A stretch of 6,961 nt of DNA from an uncultured Burkholderiales bacterium (GTDB lineage: Bacteria > Pseudomonadota > Gammaproteobacteria > Burkholderiales > Burkholderiaceae_C): contig CAIYKK010000302.1 of assembly GCA_903926695.1 (NCBI GenBank), positions 1 to 6,961 on the forward strand, written 5' to 3'. Below the pieces are notes generated by a model that ran no database searches, was not told the DNA's origin, and was given only the letters and a program-made list of their open reading frames with translations. Of the stretch, positions 1-6,078 are shown piece by piece. Within the stretch, counting starts at the first letter, position 1. Every line of letters starts with the position of its first letter. The translations under genes and the position numbers were made by a program.

Positions 1-1434
1 GTAGCAGTCGAAAATATTGGCGATCAGGCCGGAGCCGCGCGTCAAATTCAGGAATTCGTTGGTGAAACCGATCAGGCCACGCGCCGGAATGCGGTATTCG
101 AGGCGCACGCGGCCACGGCCGTCCGGCTCCATGTTCACCAGTTCGCCCTTGCGCTCGCCCAGCGCCTGCATCACGCCGCCCTGGTGCTGCTCTTCGATGT
201 CAGCGGTCACCAGTTCGATAGGCTCGCATTTTTCGCCGTTGATTTCTTTCATCACCACGCGTGGCTTGGAGACAGCCATTTCAAAACCTTCGCGGCGCAT
301 GTTTTCCAGCAGGATGGTCAGGTGTAACTCACCCCGGCCCATGACTTCAAAAATGCCTTCTTCGCCGGTTTCGTTGACGCGCAGGGCCACGTTGTGCTGC
401 AGTTCTTTTTGCAGGCGGTCCCAGATCTGGCGGCTGGTGACGTATTTGCCTTCTCGGCCAGCCAGCGGGCTGGTGTTGACGCAAAAATTCATCGTCAGCG
501 TCGGCTCATCGACCTTGAGCATAGGCAGTGGTGCTGGCGTCAGCGGGTCGGTGATGGTCACGCCGATACCGATGTCGCCAATGCCGTTGATCAGCACGAT
601 TTCGCCGGGACCGGCTTCCGTCGCCTGCACGCGCTCCAGACCCTGGAAGGTCAGCACCTGATTGACACGGCCTTTGACAGCCTTGCCGTCCGGGCCTTCC
701 ATGACGACCACGTCCATCATGGGCCTGATCGTGCCCTGGCTGATACGGCCAACGCCGATGCGGCCGACAAAGGTGGAAAAATCCAGCGCGGAAATCTGCA
801 GTTGCAGCGGTGCTTCAGGGTCGCCGCTTTGTGCGGGAACGTGCTTGAGCACGGTGTTGAACAGGGCGGACATGTCCGGGCCCCACTGCTCGCCGGGCGC
901 GCCTTCTTCCAGCGACGACCAGCCGTTGATGCCGGAGGCGTACACGACGGGGAAATCGAGCTGCTCATCGGTCGCGCCGAGCTTGTCGAACAAATCGAAA
1001 GCGGCGTTCACGACTTTGTCGGGGTTCGCGCCGGGCTTGTCCACCTTGTTCACCACGACGATGGGCTTCAGACCCAGCGCCAGCGCCTTCTTGGTCACGA
1101 AGCGCGTCTGGGGCATGGGGCCTTCCTGCGCGTCGATCAGCAACACCACGCCATCGACCATTGACAGCGCGCGCTCGACTTCACCGCCGAAGTCGGCGTG
1201 GCCGGGGGTATCGACGATGTTGATGTGCGTGCCTTCCCAACTCACGGCGCAGTTTTTGGCCAGGATCGTGATGCCACGTTCTTTTTCGATGGCATTGTTG
1301 TCCATCACGGTATCGACGATTTTTTCGTGTTCGGCAAAGGTGCCAGATTGGCGCAGCAACTGGTCAACCATGGTGGTCTTACCATGGTCAACGTGGGCAA
1401 TGATGGCGATATTACGGATCTGTTTCTGACTCAT
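1..1434 (-). CDS. typA: Ribosome-associated translational GTPase TypA/BipA, 3' end missing
   Basis: This is a translation-factor GTPase related to EF-G and LepA. It binds the ribosome and is known in the family for roles in 50S assembly, low-temperature growth and stress responses. The minus strand reads from ATG at 1434-1432 for 478 codons with no stop and runs off the window. Family members are about 600-610 residues, so roughly 130 C-terminal residues (most of the TypA-specific C-terminal domain) are outside. Visible motifs are G1 AHVDHGKT (residues 13-20), the G2 segment ERGIT (52-56), G3 DTPGHA (75-80) and G4 NKVD (129-132), followed by a beta-barrel domain II and EF-G-like domain III, including the RREGFEMAVSKPRV segment. 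The start gives the canonical MSQKQIRNIAIIAHVDHGK N-terminus. No strong Shine-Dalgarno sequence precedes it, only A/G-rich CAGAAAG. It lies 36 bp after truB, so it is probably cotranscribed. Identity is secure. Confidence 0.97.
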   Translation of the reverse strand, partial: MSQKQIRNIAIIAHVDHGKTTMVDQLLRQSGTFAEHEKIVDTVMDNNAIEKERGITILAKNCAVSWEGTHINIVDTPGHADFGGEVERALSMVDGVVLLIDAQEGPMPQTRFVTKKALALGLKPIVVVNKVDKPGANPDKVVNAAFDLFDKLGATDEQLDFPVVYASGINGWSSLEEGAPGEQWGPDMSALFNTVLKHVPAQSGDPEAPLQLQISALDFSTFVGRIGVGRISQGTIRPMMDVVVMEGPDGKAVKGRVNQVLTFQGLERVQATEAGPGEIVLINGIGDIGIGVTITDPLTPAPLPMLKVDEPTLTMNFCVNTSPLAGREGKYVTSRQIWDRLQKELQHNVALRVNETGEEGIFEVMGRGELHLTILLENMRREGFEMAVSKPRVVMKEINGEKCEPIELVTADIEEQHQGGVMQALGERKGELVNMEPDGRGRVRLEYRIPARGLIGFTNEFLNLTRGSGLIANIFDCY

Positions 1435-1470
1435 GGTTTGCTTTCTGGAGACTTGAAAAACGGTATTGGA

Positions 1471-2514
1471 TTAATGTTGAAGAGAGCCGCCATCCGCTGG
1501 TGCGGAGGGTTCGGCTGTGGAAACAGGCATCAATTGCGCAGCGTGCTGCGCCGCCTGCGCCTGCAGGATGTCCTGAATTTCAATAGGGCTGAGCAGTCGC
1601 TGGGGAATCAGCTCGTCAGCGACGATATGGGCCGAGCCCAGAAACGCCGCTGGCACGCTGCCATAGACCTGCACCAGCGGCGCGTCTGCGCCCCACTGGC
1701 CCCGGCGGCGCAGACCGCTTAAAAAGCGTCCTGCATTATCCGCGTCCAGTGTGACAGTCGGAAATCCGGCCACCAAAGACTGCGGCGCCAGCAGGCAGGC
1801 GTCGCGCTGGGCTTCGCTCATGGCTTCGAGTGCGGCCAGCGTGATGCACTGGCTGGCGACAAAACCGCCGGTTTCGATGCGCCGCAGCGCGCCCAAATGC
1901 GCACCACAACCGAGCGCCTCGCCGATGTCTTCGCCGAGGGTGCGGATATAGGTGCCCTTGCTACAGCTGACAGTGATTTTGAGCGCCGCTGGCGCCCGGT
2001 CATCGCTGACCTGCACCATGTCGAGGCTGAAAATCGTGATGTGGCGCGCTTCGCGCTCCACGTCAATGCCTTGGCGGGCGTATTCGTAGAGCGCCTTGCC
2101 ATCTTTTTTCAGCGCCGAATACATGGGCGGAACCTGCGCCAGTGGGCCGGTAAAACGCTGCGTCACGGCGGCCAGCAGTTTCGGCGTCAGCTCCGGCACG
2201 GGCCGGGTTTCAATCACGTCGCCTTCGGCATCGGCGGTGGTGGTTTTCTGGCCCAGCAGCAAGATGGCTTCGTAAGTCTTGTCAGCGTCCAACTGGAGCT
2301 GGCTGAATTTGGTGGCCGCGCCAAAGCACAGCGGCAGCACGCCGGTGGCCAGCGGATCGAGCGTGCCGGTGTGGCCAGCCTTATCAGCGCGCAGCAGCCA
2401 TTTGGCCCGCTGCAGCGCCTGGTTGCTTGACAGGCCCAGCGGCTTGTCGAGCAGCAGCACGCCATGCACGGGACGGCGCTGAATTTTCTGGCGGGGAGAA
2501 GAGGTTTTTGTCAT
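1471..2514 (-). CDS. truB: tRNA pseudouridine(55) synthase TruB
   Basis: TruB converts U55 in the T-loop of elongator tRNAs to pseudouridine and also helps tRNA fold. The frame encodes 347 residues and ends in TAA at 1473-1471. The catalytic motif GHTGTLDPLATGVL (residues 47-60) places the nucleophilic aspartate at D53. Other family signatures are HGVLLLDKPLGLSSN (17-31), DKTYEA with the conserved tyrosine Y81, QVPPMYSALKKDGK (127-140) and SKGTYIRTLGEDIGEALG (185-202). The tail after about residue 250 should form the small TruB C-terminal domain, and the last 25 or so residues are Ala/Pro/Ser-rich and probably disordered. E. coli TruB is slightly shorter, at about 314 residues. The ATG at 2514 is preceded by GGAG with only 4 nt spacing. 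The gene follows rbfA by 87 bp and precedes typA by 36 bp. Confidence 0.97.
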   Translation of the reverse strand: MTKTSSPRQKIQRRPVHGVLLLDKPLGLSSNQALQRAKWLLRADKAGHTGTLDPLATGVLPLCFGAATKFSQLQLDADKTYEAILLLGQKTTTADAEGDVIETRPVPELTPKLLAAVTQRFTGPLAQVPPMYSALKKDGKALYEYARQGIDVEREARHITIFSLDMVQVSDDRAPAALKITVSCSKGTYIRTLGEDIGEALGCGAHLGALRRIETGGFVASQCITLAALEAMSEAQRDACLLAPQSLVAGFPTVTLDADNAGRFLSGLRRRGQWGADAPLVQVYGSVPAAFLGSAHIVADELIPQRLLSPIEIQDILQAQAAQHAAQLMPVSTAEPSAPADGGSLQH

Positions 2515-2518
2515 AAGG

Positions 2519-2522
2519 CTCC
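2519..2522 (-). promoter_or_regulatory. Shine-Dalgarno sequence of truB
   Basis: GGAG on the minus strand, 4 nt before the ATG at 2514. The spacing is on the short side. Two of its bases (2521-2522) also lie in the outer arm of the inverted repeat at 2521-2583, so its accessibility may depend on folding of the leader. Confidence 0.55.
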
Positions 2523-2583
2523 GACAGGCTAAGCGCCGGGCCTGCCCGCACGCTGGTTGGCACCGTTGTCCCCAACCTGTCAG
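2521..2583 (-). promoter_or_regulatory. Inverted-repeat leader between rbfA and truB
   Basis: The 87-bp rbfA-truB gap is dense in inverted repeats. Reading the minus strand, CTGACAGG (2583-2576) can pair with CCTGTCGG (2528-2521) over 8 bp with one G-U wobble. Inside lie GGTTGG (2577-2572) with CCAACC (2560-2555), which shares two bases with the outer arm, and a short CGGG/CCCG hairpin (2548-2537) with a CAGG loop. The outer stem touches the truB Shine-Dalgarno sequence. No U-tract follows, so this is not a canonical intrinsic terminator. A role as a translational control leader or an mRNA stability/processing element is inference. High G+C makes some pairing expected by chance. Confidence 0.4.
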
Positions 2584-2601
2584 CGGGGGAACGGCGCGAA
2601 C

Positions 2602-2970
2602 TCAGTCGTCTTGGGCGCGAGAAGAAACGGCCTTGGCAATCAAGGCGCTCAGGTCAGCAGCACGTTCGGTGGTCTGGTCGAAGTGAAAATGTAGCGTCGG
2701 CACGGTGTGCGTCATCAGGCGCTTGAACAGGCCGTTGCGCAGAAAGCCTGCGGCCTGATTAAGCGCGATTTCGCATTCTTTGGGGTTGCCGATCAGCACG
2801 CTGAAATAAATTTTGGCGTGGGCGTAGTCGGGCGTGACTTCCACCGACTGGACCGTCACCATGCCGACACGCGGGTCTTTCAACTCGCGCGCGATCAGTT
2901 CCGTCAGATCGCGCTGGATCTGGTCGGCCACACGAAAGCTGCGGTTGGGAGTGGAGGATTTTTTACGCAT
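2602..2970 (-). CDS. rbfA: 30S ribosome-binding factor RbfA
   Basis: RbfA is a small KH-fold protein that binds the immature 30S subunit near helix 1 of 16S rRNA. It is needed for late 16S processing and for growth after cold shock. The frame from ATG 2970-2968 to TGA 2604-2602 encodes 122 residues, within the usual family range. Family features are the N-terminus with [18 protein letters not shown] (13-30), then [18 protein letters not shown] (32-49), AKIYFSV (52-58), the helix with [13 protein letters not shown] (73-85) and [11 protein letters not shown] (90-100). The frame stays open upstream to an ATG at 3054, but those extra residues resemble no part of the family and would overlie the hairpins in the gap, so the start at 2970 is preferred. 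No good Shine-Dalgarno sequence lies before that ATG: the upstream bases are TTGAAACAAAC. Confidence 0.95.
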   Translation of the reverse strand: MRKKSSTPNRSFRVADQIQRDLTELIARELKDPRVGMVTVQSVEVTPDYAHAKIYFSVLIGNPKECEIALNQAAGFLRNGLFKRLMTHTVPTLHFHFDQTTERAADLSALIAKAVSSRAQDD

Positions 2971-2974
2971 GTTT

Positions 2975-3003
2975 GTTTCAATCCACACCCCTTTCGGGGC
3001 GAA
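2975..3003 (-). repeat. Solitary type I-C CRISPR-repeat-like hairpin in the rbfA leader
   Basis: On the minus strand the element runs TTCGCCCC, GAAA, GGGGTGTGGATTGAAAC, ending 4 nt before the rbfA start codon. It can form a 6-bp stem (CGCCCC with GGGGTG, one G-U wobble) closed by a GNRA-type GAAA loop, followed by the single-stranded tail TGGATTGAAAC. From general knowledge, type I-C CRISPR repeats have this layout: a TCGCCCC-like start, a G+C stem, and a GTGGATTGAAAC tail in which the last 11 nt form the crRNA 5' handle. Only one copy is present, with no spacer-repeat units and no cas genes, so this is not a CRISPR array. It may be a stray or domesticated repeat, or chance resemblance in a structured leader. 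Confidence 0.45.
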
Positions 3004-3006
3004 TTT

Positions 3007-3026
3007 GAAAGAGGTTGCCCTCTCCC
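3007..3026 (-). promoter_or_regulatory. GNRA-capped hairpin in the infB-rbfA gap
   Basis: The minus strand reads GGGAGAGG, GCAA, CCTCTTTC. The arms pair over 8 bp with two G-U wobbles around a GCAA tetraloop, which belongs to the stable GNRA class. It sits 3 bp upstream of the CRISPR-repeat-like hairpin, whose loop is GAAA, so the rbfA leader would carry two adjacent GNRA hairpins. No U-run follows directly, so it does not look like an intrinsic terminator. Function is unknown; a leader control element or an RNase processing/stability element is possible. Confidence 0.45.
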
Positions 3027-3054
3027 AAAAATAACCAGCGGCCAGCTTTTTCAA

Positions 3055-3067
3055 ACCAGCTACTGGT
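3055..3067 (-). other. Short perfect inverted repeat just after infB
   Basis: ACCAG, TAG, CTGGT on the minus strand begins 8 nt after the infB stop codon. Two further CTGG copies follow within 30 nt (in AGCTGGCCGCTGGT, then TATTTTT), so the ACCAG arm could pair with a later CTGGT instead and place a stem directly ahead of a U-rich run. This could be a weak attenuator or an mRNA 3'-end stabiliser. The stems are only 5 bp, so confidence is low. Confidence 0.25.
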
Positions 3068-3075
3068 CAGTTTCC

Positions 3076-6051
3076 TTACAAGGTGCGGGCGACTTCCCTG
3101 ATTTCAAAGAATTCAAGAACGTCACCGACTTCGATGTCGTTGTAGTTCTTGAGATTCAAGCCACATTCAAAACCTTCCTTGACTTCCTTGGCATCGTCCT
3201 TGAAGCGCTTGAGCGAGTCGAGCTCGCCCGTGTGAATAACCACATTGCCGCGCAACAGGCGCACCTTGGCGGTGCGGCGGACCACACCGGCAGTGACCAT
3301 ACAACCGGCAATCGAGCCAATCTTGCTGACCTTGAAGATGTTGCGAATCTCGGCATTGCCGATGATTTCTTCCTTCTTGTCGGGCGTGAGCATGCCGGAC
3401 ATCGCGGCCTTGAGATCGTCCACAGCGTCATAAATGATGTTGTAGTAGCGAATATCGATGCCGTTGTTCTCGGCCTGCTTGCGCGCCTGGGCGTCAGCAC
3501 GGGTGTTGAAGCCGATCAGCACTGCCTTGGAGGCACTGGCCAGATTCACGTCGGACTCGGAGATGCCGCCGACGCCGGAGTACACCAACTGCACCTTGAC
3601 CTCTTCGGTCGAGAGCTTGAGCAGCGACTGCGACAGCGCTTCCTGCGAACCCTGCACATCGGCCTTGATGATGATGGGCAACAGCTTGACTTCGCCTGCG
3701 TTGATGTCGGCGAACATGTTTTCCAGCTTGGACGCCTGCATCTTGGCCAGCTTGGTGTTGCGGAATTTGCCAGCACGGTAGGTGGCGATTTCGCGCACAC
3801 GGCGCTCGTCGGTCATCACCATGAAGTCGTCACCGGCTTGCGGCACTTCGGTCAGACCCTGGATTTCGACCGGAATCGAAGGACCAGCGGTCTTGATCGC
3901 CTTGCCGTTTTCGTCCAGCATGGCGCGCACGCGGCCATAGGTCGAACCGGCCAGCACCACATCGCCCGCCTTGAGTGTGCCGGACTGCACCAGCACGGTG
4001 GCAACCGGGCCACGGCCCTTGTCCAGACGGGCTTCAATCACCAGACCCTTGGCCATCGCCGCAACTGGCGCCTTGAGTTCCAGCACTTCGGCTTGCAGCA
4101 GCACCTGTTCGAGCAGCGCGTCGATGCCGACGCCAGTGTGGGCAGAAACGGGCACAAAGGGCGCATCGCCGCCGAACTCTTCGGGAATCACGCCTTCGGT
4201 GACCAGCTCGCCTTTGACGCGCTCCAGATTGACGCCGGGCTTGTCGATCTTGTTGATCGCCACAACGATAGGCACACCTGCAGCACGAGCATGCTTGATG
4301 GCTTCTTTGGTTTGCGGCATCACGCCGTCGTCGGCAGCGACCACCAGAATCACGATGTCGGTAGCCTGCGCACCACGGGCACGCATGGCGGTAAACGCCT
4401 CGTGGCCGGGGGTATCGAGGAAGGAGATCATGCCGCGCGGCGTCTCGACGTGGTAAGCGCCGATGTGCTGGGTAATGCCGCCCGCTTCGCCGGAAGCGAC
4501 CTTGGCGCGGCGGATGTGGTCCAGCAGCGAGGTTTTACCGTGATCGACGTGACCCATGACGGTGACGACCGGTGCGCGCGGCAGCGCTTCGGCCTGCTGG
4601 CCCTGCACGTCGTCGGCGGTGAAGGCTTCTGGATCATCCAGCGCAGCAGGCAGCGCCTTGTGGCCCATTTCTTCCACCACAATCATGGCGGTGTCCTGGT
4701 CCAGCGGCTGGTTGATGGTGACCATCTGGCCGAGCTTCATCAAATGCTTGATGACTTCGGACGACTTGATGCTCATCTTGTGCGCCAGTTCCGACACTGT
4801 GATGGTTTCGGGCACATGGACCTCGATCACCTTGAAGTCGGTTGGCGGCACAAAAGTCGATTCGGGGCGCGTATCGCGTCCGCCGCTGCGACGGCCACGT
4901 GGGCCAGGGCGGAAATTGCCGCGTCCGGGGGCTGCCGGAGCGCCACGGCTCGGGATGCCTTTTTTCTTGGCCGCGTCATCTTTCCAGGTCGAAGACAGGT
5001 TTTCAGACTTGACTTCTTTTTTACCGGGTGCAGCAGGCGCAGCGGCTGGCGCAGCGGCGGGCACGGCGGGTTTGGCAGCGCCGGGCGCGGCCGCTGGCTT
5101 GTGCAGCGTGCCCTTCATGGCCACCTTGGGGTCCACATGCGGCACCAGCACCCGCTTGGGCGCGGACAGCATGGCGCGGATGCCAGCAGCTTCGGCCTCG
5201 GCTTTGCGGCGGCGTTCCTGCAGCGCCAAGGCTTTGGCGGCATCGGCCTGGAATTCAGCGGTGGCTTTGGCTTTGGCGGCAGCCAGCGCGGCGGCGGCTT
5301 CGGCGGCCTTGCTGGTTTGTGCAGCGGCTGCGGTGGCTGCGGTAGCAGCCGCTTTTTGGACATCAGCGGTCATGGGAGGAGCTACTTTTTCTATTTTTCC
5401 AATAGTAGGTTTGGCTTTGGTGACAGCCTGGGCTGCCTGGGCTGCCGCCTTTTTGGCAGCCTCTGCTTCAGCGGCGGCTTTGGCAGCAGCTACCGCTTGA
5501 GCCTCTTCTTGTGCTTTCTTGGCAGCAGCGGCCTGGCGCTCACGCTCAAGGGCCGCTTCCTGCGCTTCCTGTTCTTGACGCAAACGTCGCTTTTCAGCCA
5601 GCTCAGCCTCCTGGCGACGCAGCAGTTCAGCATCGCGGTTAGCTTCTTCCTCGCGGCGCACCAATTCGGCCTCGGCTGCCGCAGCTGCATGGGGCACTGC
5701 AACGTCTTCGGCGTGAATATCTTCGGAGGACGCCGCGTCAGTGCCATCCTCGCGCCTGACGAACGTGCGCTTCTTGCGCACTTCAACCTGGATCGTGCGG
5801 GCCTTGCCGCTGGCATCGGCCTGTTTGATCTCGGTGGTGGATTTTTTCATCAAGATGATCTTTTTGCGCTCGGTGCTGGCCGTGCCGTGGCTGGCCTGCA
5901 AATAGCCGAGCAGCTTTTGCTTGTCGGCTTCGGACAGCGGATCGCTGGCCCGCGCCTTGACAACGCCTGCGCTGGACAACTGCTCGATCAGCGTAGCGGG
6001 AGATTTGTTCAATTCAGCAGCGAATTGAGCGACGGTAGTGGTACTGGACAT
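3076..6051 (-). CDS. infB: Translation initiation factor IF-2
   Basis: IF-2 is the GTPase that places fMet-tRNA on the 30S subunit and promotes 50S joining. The frame encodes 991 residues with TAA at 3078-3076; E. coli IF-2 has 890, and the extra length lies in the linker. In order: an IF2 N-terminal domain (about 1-55, [19 protein letters not shown]); a long Ala/Glu/Lys/Arg-rich segment, probably a helical or coiled linker (about 125-290); an Ala/Pro then Gly/Arg-rich stretch (about 318-395); a second IF2_N domain (about 412-465); the G domain with G1 GHVDHGKT (500-507), [12 protein letters not shown] (524-535), G3 DTPGH (546-550), G4 NKID (600-603) and G5 SAH (636-638); then domains II, III and the fMet-tRNA-binding C-terminal domain with GFECGL and a final [21 protein letters not shown] lies 8 nt before the ATG. 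It starts 27 bp after nusA, as in the conserved nusA-infB operon. Confidence 0.98.
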   Translation of the reverse strand: MSSTTTVAQFAAELNKSPATLIEQLSSAGVVKARASDPLSEADKQKLLGYLQASHGTASTERKKIILMKKSTTEIKQADASGKARTIQVEVRKKRTFVRREDGTDAASSEDIHAEDVAVPHAAAAAEAELVRREEEANRDAELLRRQEAELAEKRRLRQEQEAQEAALERERQAAAAKKAQEEAQAVAAAKAAAEAEAAKKAAAQAAQAVTKAKPTIGKIEKVAPPMTADVQKAAATAATAAAAQTSKAAEAAAALAAAKAKATAEFQADAAKALALQERRRKAEAEAAGIRAMLSAPKRVLVPHVDPKVAMKGTLHKPAAAPGAAKPAVPAAAPAAAPAAPGKKEVKSENLSSTWKDDAAKKKGIPSRGAPAAPGRGNFRPGPRGRRSGGRDTRPESTFVPPTDFKVIEVHVPETITVSELAHKMSIKSSEVIKHLMKLGQMVTINQPLDQDTAMIVVEEMGHKALPAALDDPEAFTADDVQGQQAEALPRAPVVTVMGHVDHGKTSLLDHIRRAKVASGEAGGITQHIGAYHVETPRGMISFLDTPGHEAFTAMRARGAQATDIVILVVAADDGVMPQTKEAIKHARAAGVPIVVAINKIDKPGVNLERVKGELVTEGVIPEEFGGDAPFVPVSAHTGVGIDALLEQVLLQAEVLELKAPVAAMAKGLVIEARLDKGRGPVATVLVQSGTLKAGDVVLAGSTYGRVRAMLDENGKAIKTAGPSIPVEIQGLTEVPQAGDDFMVMTDERRVREIATYRAGKFRNTKLAKMQASKLENMFADINAGEVKLLPIIIKADVQGSQEALSQSLLKLSTEEVKVQLVYSGVGGISESDVNLASASKAVLIGFNTRADAQARKQAENNGIDIRYYNIIYDAVDDLKAAMSGMLTPDKKEEIIGNAEIRNIFKVSKIGSIAGCMVTAGVVRRTAKVRLLRGNVVIHTGELDSLKRFKDDAKEVKEGFECGLNLKNYNDIEVGDVLEFFEIREVARTL
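5379..5412 (-). other. A+T-rich hairpin island inside infB
   Basis: These 34 bp are about 29 percent G+C inside a strongly G+C-rich gene. They encode the [12 protein letters not shown] part of the variable linker using codons such as ATA, GTA, GCT and CCT that are unusual beside their neighbours. On the minus strand CTATT, GGAAA, AATAG (5405-5391) forms a 5-bp hairpin, with CTACT/AGTAG arms further out (5408-5404 and 5386-5382) that partly overlap it. It may mark a small insertion or degenerate repeat absorbed into the tolerant linker. Drift in a weakly constrained region is an equally fair reading. Confidence 0.3.
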
Positions 6052-6059
6052 ATTGGTTT

Positions 6060-6063
6060 TCCT
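6060..6063 (-). promoter_or_regulatory. Shine-Dalgarno sequence of infB
   Basis: AGGA on the minus strand, 8 nt before the infB ATG at 6051, within the 27-bp nusA-infB gap. It supports the chosen infB start. Confidence 0.6.
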
Positions 6064-6078
6064 GGCTGGCCTCCATGA

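Noticed and set aside
17..1722. Several plus-strand reading frames opposite typA and the 3' end of truB.
   Set aside because: They overlap each other and lie antisense to clear typA and truB coding sequence. Their Ser/Arg- and His-rich compositions are typical of shadow frames.
2207..2217. A second GTTTCAATCAC-like match to the CRISPR-style tail.
   Set aside because: It lies inside truB coding for DVIETRP, has no flanking stem, and departs from the tail after GTTTCAATC. It is chance similarity, so no array is supported.
2971..3054. Extended rbfA start at 3054 adding 28 residues.
   Set aside because: The added residues match nothing in the RbfA family and are translated from the hairpin-bearing gap. 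The ATG at 2970 gives the usual length and N-terminus.
2971..3075. A CRISPR array in the infB-rbfA gap.
   Set aside because: Only one repeat-like unit exists within 105 bp, with no second repeat at spacer distance and no cas genes in the window.
5240..5520. Apparent tandem repeats of GCGGC/GGCAGC units in infB.
   Set aside because: These are Ala-rich codon runs in the flexible IF-2 linker, normal for the family in G+C-rich bacteria.
2707..6078. A plus-strand reading frame of 1,123 codons opposite infB and part of rbfA.
   Set aside because: It mirrors infB codon by codon. Its Gly/Phe/His/Leu-rich translation is what the complement of Ala/Lys/Glu-rich G+C-biased codons gives. It has no recognisable domain, while infB in the opposite strand has every family motif.
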